In this document: positions 1 to 6,750 of the stretch, piece after piece
How positions within the stretch are numbered: the first letter of the stretch is position 1
Layout: the number at the start of each line of letters is the position of its first letter
Source of the DNA: UBA3071 sp965369635
GTDB lineage: Bacteria; Chloroflexota; Anaerolineae; UBA3071
Direction of reading: 5' to 3'
Length of the DNA: 13,929 bases
Assembly: GCA_965369635.1 (NCBI GenBank)
Contig: CBDURC010000064.1
Location: 1-13,929, forward strand
The notes under the pieces: model-generated
Seen by the model: the letters and a program-made list of their open reading frames with translations, nothing else
Databases searched by the model: none
What the model was told of the DNA's origin: nothing
Made by a program: the position numbers and the translations under genes

Positions 1-499
1 CGCTCATCAGTGCTCCGGTTTGCCTTCCGATTTCGCGTTGATACAACTCTTCGCCGCGTTATTGCCAAGTTGACGCTGTCTTCGAGGCTGATCTTGCCCT
101 GGCATTGCCTGAAGATCGGCCCAAGTCGAACTGATTCGGGCCGAGAAGTTGACAATAACCCACGCCTGTAAGGGTAACAAGTTGGTGCGGCTCAGCAGAA
201 TGGTCATATTTAGAATTGCTGCGGGAGCGTTACATGTTTGGGACGTGCTAAGCCGCCCCTGGAGCAATCATATCCAAGCGTAGCAACGACTTCAGTCGCT
301 TCTGCAGCGCCAGAACTACTGAAGTCGTTGCTACGTGTCCCCAACGCGAAACGCTCTCCCGTGTCCTATTGGGCATGCGCAGCAGAAGCCCCGGACAGCT
401 TGAGGGGTGTCGCCGCAATTCATTTTCCTTATCGCCTGCACAGCCAATCGCTGTGAAGTCCCTGACTTATCGCAGCAGTTACGCCAATCGACAAGTTGA
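1..499. other. Gene-poor left edge
   Basis: No reading frame here looks like a real protein; the open frames on both strands lack recognisable motifs and overlap each other. The one structured element is the palindromic repeat at 279-335. The right end (from about 470) runs into a decayed CPBP-type protease. I see no promoter or RNA gene I can defend. Confidence 0.5.
279..335. repeat. Palindromic repeat, 18-bp perfect arms
   Basis: Arms 279-296 (CGTAGCAACGACTTCAGT) and 318-335 are exact reverse complements and enclose a 21-nt centre. There is no T-run on either side, so it is a poor terminator. The shape fits an intergenic REP/MITE-like dispersed repeat, but I see no second copy in this window. 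Repeats with a core resembling GTAGCAACGACTTCAGT are, from memory, frequent in some Chloroflexota genomes; that point is unverified. Confidence 0.7.
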
Positions 500-790
500 T
501 TGTGGGCAGCATGGTGGGGAGTACTGGCGTTCCCGCTCACCATTGCTTTCATGGAGGAGCTAACATATCGAGGCTACTCGCTGCCCCGCCTTGAGGCGTT
601 GACGGGACGCTCCTGGCTGGCGTTGCTGATCATGACTCTGGGCTTCATGCTGCAGCACGTGGCGCTCCCTCTGGTAGATTGGCGGTACTCCATCACTCCT
701 GCCTGTCGCACTCGGGATCGGCCAGAGGGTGCTATCCGAGGCACTCCAGCGGTTGCTGCCTGTGCCATGATGATCTCACTTGCCTGGTGA
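500..790 (+). pseudogene. CPBP-family intramembrane protease, broken remnant
   Basis: The frame beginning at 500 encodes a hydrophobic stretch containing MEELTYRGYSLPRLE, then LGFMLQHVALPL. This is the first CPBP/Abi motif (EExxxR; here E-E-L-T-Y-R-G) followed by the Fxxx(N/H) helix. CPBP proteins are multi-pass membrane glutamic proteases (CAAX-processing and bacteriocin-immunity relatives) of about 200-300 aa. Here an in-frame TGA lies just upstream of the first visible codon, so the N-terminal helices are gone. After DWRY the family-like sequence (LLPVALGIG..., then QRLLPV) moves to another frame, and the frame changes again near MMISLAW. At least two frameshifts plus N-terminal loss make it a dead gene. 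It is the only sign of coding on the plus strand left of the IS element. Confidence 0.6.
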
Positions 791-1074
791 GCAGAAGCAA
801 TACCTTCCCGCTCCATCGTCGAGTTGGAAGCGCAGCCCGCCGAAGCCGAGGCCGTGGTCGTGGACCCACGCAACCCCGCCTGGATCGCCCGCTATGGCAC
901 CGAAGCCGGCAGCAGATTCCTCGCACCCCGCCGCGGCGACGAGGGAGAAGAGAGCAGACGTGCTGCCGAAGTGTTCGGGCGAATAGTGAGGGAGGACCAA
1001 GAGACCGGGGCGGGCTACATGCTCGCCCCGGTTCATCGCGGAGGTCCACTGCACACAAGGTGCCGTGCAGTAAC
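791..1074. other. Intergenic stretch downstream of the octahaem cytochrome
   Basis: A plus-strand open frame (824-1093) gives a charged, soluble-looking sequence that I do not recognise. It overlaps the end of the cytochrome gene and could be the tail of another decayed gene. A small hairpin (arms 1049-1054 and 1065-1070) and a stronger one (1004-1032) lie downstream of the cytochrome stop codon. Confidence 0.4.
1004..1032 (-). terminator. Candidate terminator hairpin after the octahaem cytochrome
   Basis: A perfect 9-bp GC-rich stem (ACCGGGGCG at 1004-1012 with its complement at 1024-1032) closes an 11-nt loop, about 42 nt past the cytochrome stop on the minus strand. The following minus-strand sequence is pyrimidine-rich (CTCTTGGTCC) but has no real U-run, so it is a weak or Rho-assisted terminator at best. 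Confidence 0.4.
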
Positions 1075-2364
1075 CTACGGCCTGTCGTGGTAGCCGATGG
1101 CCTTTTCGATCAGTTCCTCGTCGGTCTTGGGCATGGCCATGCCACCTTCCACGTGGCAACTCCGGCAGGCGAAGTTCAACCCGAGCTGCGACAGCGCCAC
1201 CGAGCCATCCTCCGTGAACTGCCCGATCTGCTCTGCGTCAATAGCCATCAAGTGGGTGCGGATATCGCCGGTGAACTTCTCGGCGTTCCCCACGGCGCTC
1301 TTGGTGACGCGTGCCATGTGGCAGTCAATGCAGTCCGCCACTGCCGGGTGTACCGCGGAATCCTGGTACTTGGCGTTCTGGAAGTGGCAGTTCTCACACT
1401 GGGTGCGTGTGGTCTGCTCGCCCGCCTGGCGCAGTTGCACCACACCGACGTGCGGATCGTGGCATACCACGCAGTCCAGGGTGATGTGCTTGCTCTGGAA
1501 CAGCTCCTCGTACTGCTCGTGGTGCCGGATGAAGCCGCCGCTGGCATTGACCTCCTCAGGCGCGCCGCGCAGATGGCATTCGCCGCACAGTTCCGCGTCG
1601 CGGTCAACCTCAGGATGTACGCCACTCGGGTCGGCGACGTGCAGGCTACCCGGGCCGTGGCATCGTTCGCACGTAATGCCCGGCTCGGCCCAAGTGCCGA
1701 TGAGACCCGGCAGGTCGTCCTGGTGAGCGTCCGGCGGCAAGGCCGAGTAGCCGGTGGTGTGGCAAGTTCCACAGTCATAGACCTTCTGTTCCCCGGGATG
1801 GTACGCTGCCCAGCCTGCCTCGTTGCCCACGACGGGATTGGCAAAGTTGTACTGGGTGGTACCGTTCTCATTCCCGGTGATGATGAAGCCATCCTTGTCT
1901 ATGAAGCGAGCCTTCCAGTTGTAACCGCCGATGACATATAGTATGTCATCCCAGGTGTAGCCTTCCGGTGGCTCCGGAACCTCCGTAAAGGGGTAATCCG
2001 GCGGATTGCCGTCCACGACCGGGTTTAACTTCCAGGGGTGGCCGGACTTCATGAAAACCTCATAGGTGTCGGAGTGACAGGTGCCGCAGGTTACACTGCC
2101 GACGTACTCGGCCCCGGCTGATGCGGCGGCAACAGCTTCGCCGGCCGGGCCCTGTGTTCCTGCTGGCCCTGCTGGACCCGCCTTTCCTGCAGGTCCCGCT
2201 GGCCCCTCCGGCCCCGCTGGTCCTGCCGGTCCTGCTGCTCCCGCCGGTCCTGGCGGCCCCTCCGGCCCCTGGGGACCGGGTTGAGCAGCACAGGCCGTCA
2301 AGGCGATGACAGCTAGCAGGCCTACTGCCAGCAGTATACAGCGCATGCGTTTGGTTGTCATCAT
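1075..2364 (-). CDS. Octahaem c-type cytochrome lipoprotein with collagen-like tract
   Basis: 429 aa. Residues 1-25 form a lipoprotein signal peptide ending in LTAC (lipobox, Cys25), so the mature protein should be lipid-anchored outside the cytoplasmic membrane. Residues 30-77 are 16 uninterrupted Gly-X-Y triplets (mostly GPA, with GPE, GPQ, GPP, GKA, GTQ). Eight CxxCH haem sites follow at about residues 93, 198, 232, 260, 298, 323, 345 and 400. Further His residues (for example 109, 281, 282, 293, 305, 371) could serve as distal ligands. A perfect SD (GGAAAGGAG, 7 nt spacing) sets the ATG at 2364. The likely role is electron transfer at the cell surface; the substrate cannot be told from sequence. 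In the direction of transcription it follows the 609-aa cytochrome, but an opposite-facing IS element now sits between them, so it may depend on its own promoter. No enzyme-specific active-site haem (such as CxxCK) is visible. Confidence 0.9.
   Translation of the reverse strand: MMTTKRMRCILLAVGLLAVIALTACAAQPGPQGPEGPPGPAGAAGPAGPAGPEGPAGPAGKAGPAGPAGTQGPAGEAVAAASAGAEYVGSVTCGTCHSDTYEVFMKSGHPWKLNPVVDGNPPDYPFTEVPEPPEGYTWDDILYVIGGYNWKARFIDKDGFIITGNENGTTQYNFANPVVGNEAGWAAYHPGEQKVYDCGTCHTTGYSALPPDAHQDDLPGLIGTWAEPGITCERCHGPGSLHVADPSGVHPEVDRDAELCGECHLRGAPEEVNASGGFIRHHEQYEELFQSKHITLDCVVCHDPHVGVVQLRQAGEQTTRTQCENCHFQNAKYQDSAVHPAVADCIDCHMARVTKSAVGNAEKFTGDIRTHLMAIDAEQIGQFTEDGSVALSQLGLNFACRSCHVEGGMAMPKTDEELIEKAIGYHDRP
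2134..2277 (-). repeat. Collagen-like Gly-X-Y coding repeat
   Basis: Sixteen tandem 9-nt units encode Gly-X-Y triplets (residues 30-77 of the octahaem lipoprotein), dominated by GGN-CCN-GCN codons. Established knowledge: bacterial (Gly-X-Y)n tracts can form trimeric collagen-like triple helices that act as surface stalks. The tract lies directly after the lipidated cysteine and before the first haem, the place for a spacer or stalk. Confidence 0.9.
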
Positions 2365-2414
2365 GCTCTAACTCCTTTCCAGCTTGTGGGTGCGACGAAA
2401 CGATTCGGTAGTCT

Positions 2415-2444
2415 TTACGTCGTGATGCTAGGTGATTTGGCCAT
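2415..2444 (-). CDS. Possible 9-aa upstream ORF (leader peptide)
   Basis: On the minus strand, GGAAAGGAGTT followed 5 nt later by an ATG opens a 9-codon frame, MAKSPSITT, then TAA. The same GGAAAGGAGTT string recurs as the SD of the octahaem cytochrome, whose ATG is 50 nt further on. It may be a translated leader peptide or only the debris of a duplicated ribosome binding site. The peptide has no Cys or His and no run of one amino acid, so a classical attenuator is not indicated. Confidence 0.35.
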   Translation of the reverse strand: MAKSPSITT

Positions 2445-2586
2445 ACACGAACTCCTTTCCGGAGGTGTGCGGATACCCGCAGGCATTCTCCGATTCCGGA
2501 AGCAGACCTTGAGGCATGCACGCGGTCTCCTCCCTCGCCCGATAAGTTGAGTGCTCTACCTTATTGTGCCACAGTAGTTACGCGGT

Positions 2587-2613
2587 TTGCTCTCTGAGCA
2601 TTGGTGGTATAAT
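2587..2613 (+). promoter_or_regulatory. Transposase promoter
   Basis: A perfect TATAAT (-10) lies at 2608-2613. The -35 is weak (TTGCTC at 2587-2592, 15 bp spacing, or TTTGCT at 16 bp). It lies 24 nt before the first possible start codon (TTG 2637) and inside the left end of the IS, as expected for a transposase promoter. Confidence 0.5.
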
Positions 2614-2638
2614 CATGCTACACGACAGTAGCCTCATT

Positions 2639-2664
2639 GAGCAGACCAAATGAGCAGACCAAAT
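2639..2664 (+). repeat. Tandem 13-bp repeat at the transposase start
   Basis: GAGCAGACCAAAT occurs twice in direct tandem (2639-2651, 2652-2664), followed by a diverged third partial copy (GAGGAGACCAAAT, 2667-2679). It spans the possible start codons (TTG 2637, ATG 2650, ATG 2683), making the true start uncertain. The GAGGAG in the third unit could be the SD for ATG 2683. Confidence 0.7.
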
Positions 2665-3806
2665 GCGAGGAGACCAAATGCCATGACGTCCAGACTATAC
2701 CCCTCCAAACGGTTCACATACCGTCAAGTAGCTCAGGTCTTGCGACCACTGGGCGCGGCCGCGGTAGGCGGTCCGGCATTCTTCGACCTGCTTTGCCTCT
2801 ACGTCACGGGCCTGGTCCTGCTGGACAAGCGCCAGAATGCCACTCGGATCCTCGTTTCTTGCCTGGCCGCTGTCACGATGCATTGAACCGGCTGCTGCGA
2901 GTGATGTTTGTCTCCACTCGCGTTGTGATGGCCTTGCTGGTCGCACTGGCGCAGAGCTATGGCTTGGCTGGCTATCTGTGCTTGGACGATGTCGTGGTCG
3001 CCAAGCGATTCTCCAAGAAGTGTCCGTGGACGGCGTGGACTTGGTCCAATGGCGAGAAGCACCAGGTCAACCGTCTGCACATCGTCCTCTTGTTATGGTG
3101 TCTGGGGCCAGTGAAGATTCCTGTCGCTTTTCGCCTGCAGCAGCCTCGTGCCAAATGTCGCCCCCAACCGTACCGCACCAAGCTACAATTAGCTCAACAA
3201 ATGATCAGCGAGATGCTGATGCTTGGCTTGCCCCTTGACTACCTGGTCTTCGACAGTTGGTACAATGTGCGCTGGTTCACCCGTTGGCTGAACAATTGTG
3301 GTATCATCTGGCAAAGCACCTTGAAGAAGAATGCCCGCGTCGTCTGCCGGAAGCGCAAAATCAGGGTGGACAAGTTGGCCCCGACGCTGAAACTGAAGTG
3401 GCGTGCCCACCTGGGCGTGCGCACTGCGGTGTTGAACGTCTATCTGCTAGAGTATGGCTCCCTCCGCCCAGTGGTGACCAGGTACGGTCACGGGCGGTGG
3501 AGCTATATCGTCACCAATGCTCTGGCAGCAGACTTGACCACCATCGTGTTGCGCAAGCGCAGTCGTTGGGATACTGAGACGATCTTCAGGGACAGCAAAC
3601 AATTCGCGGCTTTCGCGGCCTGTCAGTGTCGCGTGCCTCAGGCCATGGTGCGGCACGTTGCCTTCGTGTTGCTGACTTATGTGGTGCTGAATCAACTCAA
3701 ACTCGACTCATCAGAAACGGTGGGTGAGGTGAAAGAGCGATTGCAGCTTCACGTAGCTAGCGGGAACGCCTCACCTCCAATCCCTCTGAAAGCGCGTGTC
3801 GCGTGA
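2650..3806 (+). pseudogene. IS4-like DDE transposase, frameshifted
   Basis: The N-terminal part (ATG 2650 or 2683: ...SKRFTYRQVAQVLRPLG... to RQNATRI) is in one frame, closed by TGA at 2884-2886. From about FLPGRCHDALNRLLR onward the protein continues in the -1 frame to the stop at 3804-3806. That second frame is open from TTG 2637, but its first ~70 residues are low-quality shadow sequence. DDE residues are visible: first Asp in YLCLDDVVVAK (codon near 2988), second in YLVFDSWYN, and Glu in RWDTETIFRDSKQ, which fits the IS4-type YREK signature (Arg then Lys after the Glu). The join is near 2846-2862 and needs a one-base loss or a -1 ribosomal slip. I see no classical slippery heptamer, so a deletion or sequencing error is likelier than programmed frameshifting. 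Confidence 0.75.
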
Positions 3807-3818
3807 GTTGCCACCAGG

Positions 3819-3886
3819 AACAGCGCAACTGCTGTTATCGGTTTGAAGCGGAGCTTCGGTAGACGCTTACGGGGAAACTACCCCGT
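3819..3886 (+). terminator. Hairpins at the right end of the IS element
   Basis: Two small stems follow the transposase stop: AACAGC/GCTGTT (3819-3824 with 3831-3836, 6-nt loop), which overlaps the candidate right inverted repeat, and ACGGGG/CCCCGT (3869-3874 with 3881-3886, 6-nt loop) followed by pyrimidine-rich CACGCTTCTTCCTCC. They may end transposase transcription or block read-through into the antisense of the 609-aa cytochrome gene. Neither has a proper U-run. Confidence 0.3.
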
Positions 3887-3993
3887 CACGCTTCTTCCTC
3901 CTGTCTGCGCCGTCAACCAGGCCGTGGGTACCTCATCACCTGCCCCCGGCTGATCGTGCTGCTGAGGGGTCAGGGTAACGGTGGAGGCGGAGC

Positions 3994-5823
3994 TCATGGC
4001 AACGCTTGGTGACAGAGCTGGCAGAGCTCGTTAGTGCGGCCCTCGTGGCCGGCCGGGGCAGGCTTGACCTTGCTGTCCACGGCATGGCACATCAGGCAAT
4101 TGTCCCGGCCTTCCAGACCATGAGCAATGGCTGGCGACGGTCCTCCTCCCTCGTGGCAGGTGCTGCAAGTCTCCTGGGGTCGGCCCTTGTGGTCGGCCGG
4201 CCGGGGCACCAGGCCGCCCTCATCGTGGCAGCTTAGGCAGAGCAGGTTGCCAGCCAGGGGATGGGCCATGGGCGACGCGGCCCTCACCAGCGGCGCGGCG
4301 GATTCGGCCCAGCCGACCGTTTGGTGGCAGATCTCGCAGTCAGTGCCGAAGTGAGGCTCGGTGGGCGGTTGGTGGCAGCTGGCGCAGACGTAGGCCGGCT
4401 TCCTGACCGTGCCGTGACACTGATAGCAGAGCGCCTCGGCGTGTTTGCCCTCCAACTGGATGGGATGAGGCTCCGCAGCATCCAGGTTGACTTCCGGCCA
4501 AGCCTGGCCGTGGCAGGCGGAATTGGCGCAGAAAGAGCTATCGTCGGTGCCGAAGCCGATGGGTCCGTGGCAAGCAGTGCAAGATTCATCGGCCTGGAAG
4601 CGATGGTCGGCGATGAAGTTCGCCGCCAGGTGTGTGTCAGGCTCGCGGATACTGGTGGTCTCTATGCGCACCGCGCTTCCGCCGAGCTTCACCGTCTCGG
4701 GGATGGAGTGACAGATGTTACAGTCCAGCCGGATGGACTCGCCCTCATGGCTGAAGTGTTTCCCATCGTGGCAGCGGAAACAGCCAGGGGCATCGCTGTG
4801 GCCGATGTTGTTCGGATAGGTCTGCCAGCTCACCTTCATGTCAGGGAAGAAAGACAGGTCGCTGATCTCGCGGACAACGGCCAGGGCTGCCTGGATGTCT
4901 GCCTTGCGGTTGGCATACAGGTCGGGATACTCGTTCTGATAGAAGTTCTCGATTCCCTCAATGGCGCCAGCCACAACCTCTTCGGCATCGTGCGGCAAAG
5001 CGACCCATACCTGGGAGGCCTGTTGCTTGAAGAAGGGCAGGTCCCGCGCGATACGTCCCAGGGCTATGGCTTCATCTAGGCGACGTTCGGGCGAGGGAAA
5101 GACGTGGGTGGCCCGGTTGTGGCAGTCCATGCAGTCCATCTTCCGCCGTGGCAGCTGAGCCAATTCGATCGCACTCTGAGGGGCGTCAACGGCCACGTAC
5201 TCCACCATCTTGCCATTCAATTCTACCCCTACCCAGGGGATCTCCTGGCGGCCCTCGTCGGTAGCGGCGTACCACACCGGGTTCTCGATATGCCAATGGA
5301 TGCCCCTGCCCCGGCCAAGATGGCTTTCGCCACCCCCGGTCTTCATCACCAGGTAGGTTCGCGTCTCAGTGTTGTCTTCGTCTGGAGCGATATGGACGAT
5401 CTCCCGCACCCGGTCCTCATAAAACTTCTCCGGCCAATGGCAGGCCTCGCATATCTCGGCAGCTGGCCGCAGCGTCTCCACCGGCGCCGGGATGGGCCGG
5501 CCATAGGTGTTCGTCACGGTGAGGTACAGCTCCCGCAGCCCGAAGAGCTTGGCCTTGATTTTGGGAGTCATCCCAGGCCCAATGTGACATTGGGCGCAGT
5601 CCACCCGGGCGTGGGGTGAGACCTGGTAGGCGGCTTCTTCCGGGTAGACGGCGTGGCACAGCGTGCAGAAGCCGTTGGACTCGGTGTAGACATCGATCTC
5701 ATAGGCCGCGCCGATGAGGATCGTCGCCACGCCCAGAGCGGCCATCAGCCCTACCAGAAGCCGACGCCACCTTTTGGACGATTTTATCGTGTTCATCTGG
5801 TGCTTGCCAAGTTCCACTGCCAA
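3994..5823 (-). CDS. NapC/NirT-type multiheme cytochrome, 15 haem-binding motifs
   Basis: 609 aa. A short basic N-terminus and one membrane helix (about residues 22-42) are followed directly by CTLCH (53) and CAQCH (76), the NapC/NirT anchor arrangement that takes electrons from the quinol pool. Further CxxCH sites lie at about 125, 231, 348, 368, 415, 466, 480, 496, 529, 553, 576 and 601; residue 432 begins a CANSACH (CX4CH) site. The last ~150 residues repeat a unit with His, Gly-Arg, then CxxCH. The helix is not cleaved by an obvious signal peptidase site, so it should stay as an anchor with the haems outside. Start choice: AAGGAGG precedes a TTG (5823) by 4 nt and an in-frame GTG (5817) by 10 nt; ATG 5796 is also possible. 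The role is probably membrane-to-surface electron transfer, passing electrons on to the octahaem lipoprotein gene downstream; the final acceptor is unknown. Confidence 0.9.
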   Translation of the reverse strand: MAVELGKHQMNTIKSSKRWRRLLVGLMAALGVATILIGAAYEIDVYTESNGFCTLCHAVYPEEAAYQVSPHARVDCAQCHIGPGMTPKIKAKLFGLRELYLTVTNTYGRPIPAPVETLRPAAEICEACHWPEKFYEDRVREIVHIAPDEDNTETRTYLVMKTGGGESHLGRGRGIHWHIENPVWYAATDEGRQEIPWVGVELNGKMVEYVAVDAPQSAIELAQLPRRKMDCMDCHNRATHVFPSPERRLDEAIALGRIARDLPFFKQQASQVWVALPHDAEEVVAGAIEGIENFYQNEYPDLYANRKADIQAALAVVREISDLSFFPDMKVSWQTYPNNIGHSDAPGCFRCHDGKHFSHEGESIRLDCNICHSIPETVKLGGSAVRIETTSIREPDTHLAANFIADHRFQADESCTACHGPIGFGTDDSSFCANSACHGQAWPEVNLDAAEPHPIQLEGKHAEALCYQCHGTVRKPAYVCASCHQPPTEPHFGTDCEICHQTVGWAESAAPLVRAASPMAHPLAGNLLCLSCHDEGGLVPRPADHKGRPQETCSTCHEGGGPSPAIAHGLEGRDNCLMCHAVDSKVKPAPAGHEGRTNELCQLCHQALP

Positions 5824-6225
5824 CCATCCTCCTTTCGGGCCAGATCTTTGCTCTGGCCAGCCGCCAACGCGCCGACGGACGACGAGAGAGTCTCAACTCG
5901 CCCGTCGGAGAGGGCTGAAGTTACAGCCCCAACTAGACCTGACGCTTGCCCACCCACAGCGCCAAGTCTAGCACAGTCCAGACAACCCAGGTGGGCCCCG
6001 TCGTTCATCATGGAGGCGGAGAGCGGGCCAGCCAGCCGCCCCGCTCTCCTTCGGCCATCAAGCCGCCCTGGTGTCCCGCTACTGAAGAGGTCAGTGCGCC
6101 ATTTCGGGCCGGACCATGCCTGTCATGTCCACGGTCGCCACCGTGCCGACTTTGTTAGATGGGCTCCCTGCAACCCGGCCAGGAAATGATCCGCGCCCGC
6201 ATCCTCCGGCGGGGAGGCGCACATC
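5824..6225. other. Non-coding stretch upstream of the 609-aa cytochrome
   Basis: No coding frame is convincing here. It must contain the promoter of the 609-aa cytochrome gene on the minus strand, but I find no good -35/-10 pair. A hairpin lies just ahead of the SD (see 5838-5858). The 6226 end abuts a cysteine synthase scrap, so part of this stretch may be further decayed sequence. Confidence 0.4.
5838..5858 (-). other. Hairpin just upstream of the cytochrome SD
   Basis: A 7-bp perfect stem (GGCCAGA at 5838-5844 with TCTGGCC at 5852-5858, 7-nt loop) ends only a few bases before the AAGGAGG of the 609-aa cytochrome on the minus strand. It would sit in the 5' UTR, where it could protect the mRNA end or modulate initiation. 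There is no U-run, so it is not a terminator. Confidence 0.4.
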
Positions 6226-6290
6226 AAGAGTGCTCAAGTACCTCTCCCCCTATCCGGCAGGATGATCACAATAAGCTTGCCCTTCTTGTC
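6226..6290 (-). pseudogene. C-terminal scrap of a cysteine synthase
   Basis: Minus-strand translation gives DKKGKLIVIILPDRG and, after a one-base shift inside a run of five G, GERYLSTL. Cysteine synthase/cystathionine beta-synthase enzymes (CysK/CysM fold, PLP-dependent O-acetylserine sulfhydrylase) typically end in 'GKLIVVxLPDxGERYLST'. Only about 20 residues survive; the upstream frame is closed by a stop and none of the catalytic domain (PLP lysine, substrate loop) is present. It lies just downstream of the rubredoxin-like gene, so that gene's original operon partner may have been lost. Confidence 0.5.
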
Positions 6291-6343
6291 GCTTGGCACA
6301 GCGCTTCCAGATCAAACTCCAAACGCGGTGGGGCCAGCCTGAG

Positions 6344-6541
6344 CTATTCGTTGATGGCGCGCGGCCGACTTTCGACGATCCTGGGGTCTGGATAGTCTGG
6401 GCCGCCACACTCCGGTATATAGCAAGTGGCGTTAAGGAAGTAACAACATCTGTGACAGCCAGGGCAAATCTTCGGCGGCTCCTCGGCGTGGAGCAAATAG
6501 CCACATCCCGAACATGCCCACCATTGTTTCTGCTCAGACAT
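6344..6541 (-). CDS. Small rubredoxin-like protein
   Basis: 65 aa, starting at ATG 6541 behind GGAGG (4 nt spacing). WWACSGCGYLL (Cys10, Cys13) and PPKICPGC (Cys26, Cys29) form the two CxxC knuckles of a rubredoxin/rubrerythrin-type iron (or zinc) site. The tail carries four more cysteines (32, 33, 40, 45) around CCYFLNATCYIPECGGP, more than a simple rubredoxin needs. It has no signal peptide, so it is a cytoplasmic electron carrier or redox/metal sensor. An upstream in-frame TTG/ATG extension (to 6601) is unlikely because it would run into the terminator and bypass the good SD. It is preceded by a consensus promoter, a structured leader and an intrinsic terminator 62 nt before its ATG, so expression probably requires terminator read-through. 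NCBI-style names such as 'RCKP-type rubredoxin-like' may apply; I am not certain. Confidence 0.75.
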   Translation of the reverse strand: MSEQKQWWACSGCGYLLHAEEPPKICPGCHRCCYFLNATCYIPECGGPDYPDPRIVESRPRAINE

Positions 6542-6603
6542 GGTTCCTCCGTTAAGCTGTGCGTCTACTTGGCTCTCTTCATCGCAAAACTCGAATAACA
6601 AAA

Positions 6604-6645
6604 AATGCCTTCGCCGTGAGACACAGATCTCACATGGAAGGCATT
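6604..6645 (-). terminator. Strong intrinsic terminator / attenuator
   Basis: A 9-bp outer stem (GAAGGCATT/AATGCCTTC; 6637-6645 with 6604-6612), an internal loop, a 6-bp inner stem (GTGAGA/TCTCAC; 6628-6633 with 6616-6621) and a hexaloop UCUGUG are followed on the minus strand by a run of T (TTTTTT then GTTATT). It is the best terminator in the window. It lies 62 nt before the rubredoxin-like start codon and after a dedicated promoter, which is the attenuator arrangement. Confidence 0.8.
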
Positions 6646-6660
6646 CGTGACCCTGTCGGT

Positions 6661-6750
6661 GAAGATGCCACCCATGAGCATCTTCACAGATATTCTGCTA
6701 TCGTTTAGGGTAGCTTTCTTCCTCACTCGGGGCTGGAAGATGCCACCCAT
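6661..6750 (-). repeat. Duplicated 15-mer in the leader
   Basis: GAAGATGCCACCCAT (plus strand) occurs at 6661-6675 and 6736-6750; as RNA on the minus strand it reads AUGGGUGGCAUCUUC twice. A single complementary segment (GUGAAGAUGC, 6678-6687) lies between the copies and can pair with either: 10 bp with the downstream copy, 8 bp with the upstream one. Confidence 0.85.

Larger units (their letters stand above)
2571..3835 (+). mobile_element. IS4-like insertion sequence between two cytochrome genes
   Basis: The element is defined by one plus-strand transposase frame and a candidate pair of imperfect terminal inverted repeats: 2571-2588 (ACAGTAGTTACGCGGTTT) and the reverse complement of 3818-3835, matching at 14 of 18 positions. 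The implied length of about 1.27 kb is normal for a one-gene IS. I could not find a convincing target-site duplication beside these ends, so the boundaries are provisional. It is inserted in opposite orientation between two minus-strand cytochrome genes. Confidence 0.5.

Noticed and set aside
679..1941. 420-aa plus-strand open frame
   Set aside because: It runs antisense to the octahaem cytochrome, which has eight CxxCH motifs, a lipobox and an SD; the plus-strand product has no motif and is a GC-driven shadow.
4261..5079. 272-aa plus-strand open frame
   Set aside because: Antisense to the 609-aa cytochrome; no domain, no SD, and the opposite strand is clearly coding.
6565..6750. 61-aa minus-strand frame (MGGIFQPRV...) across the leader
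   Set aside because: It is formed by the duplicated 15-mer (MGGIF occurs twice), reads through the terminator and lacks an SD; RNA structure explains this stretch better.
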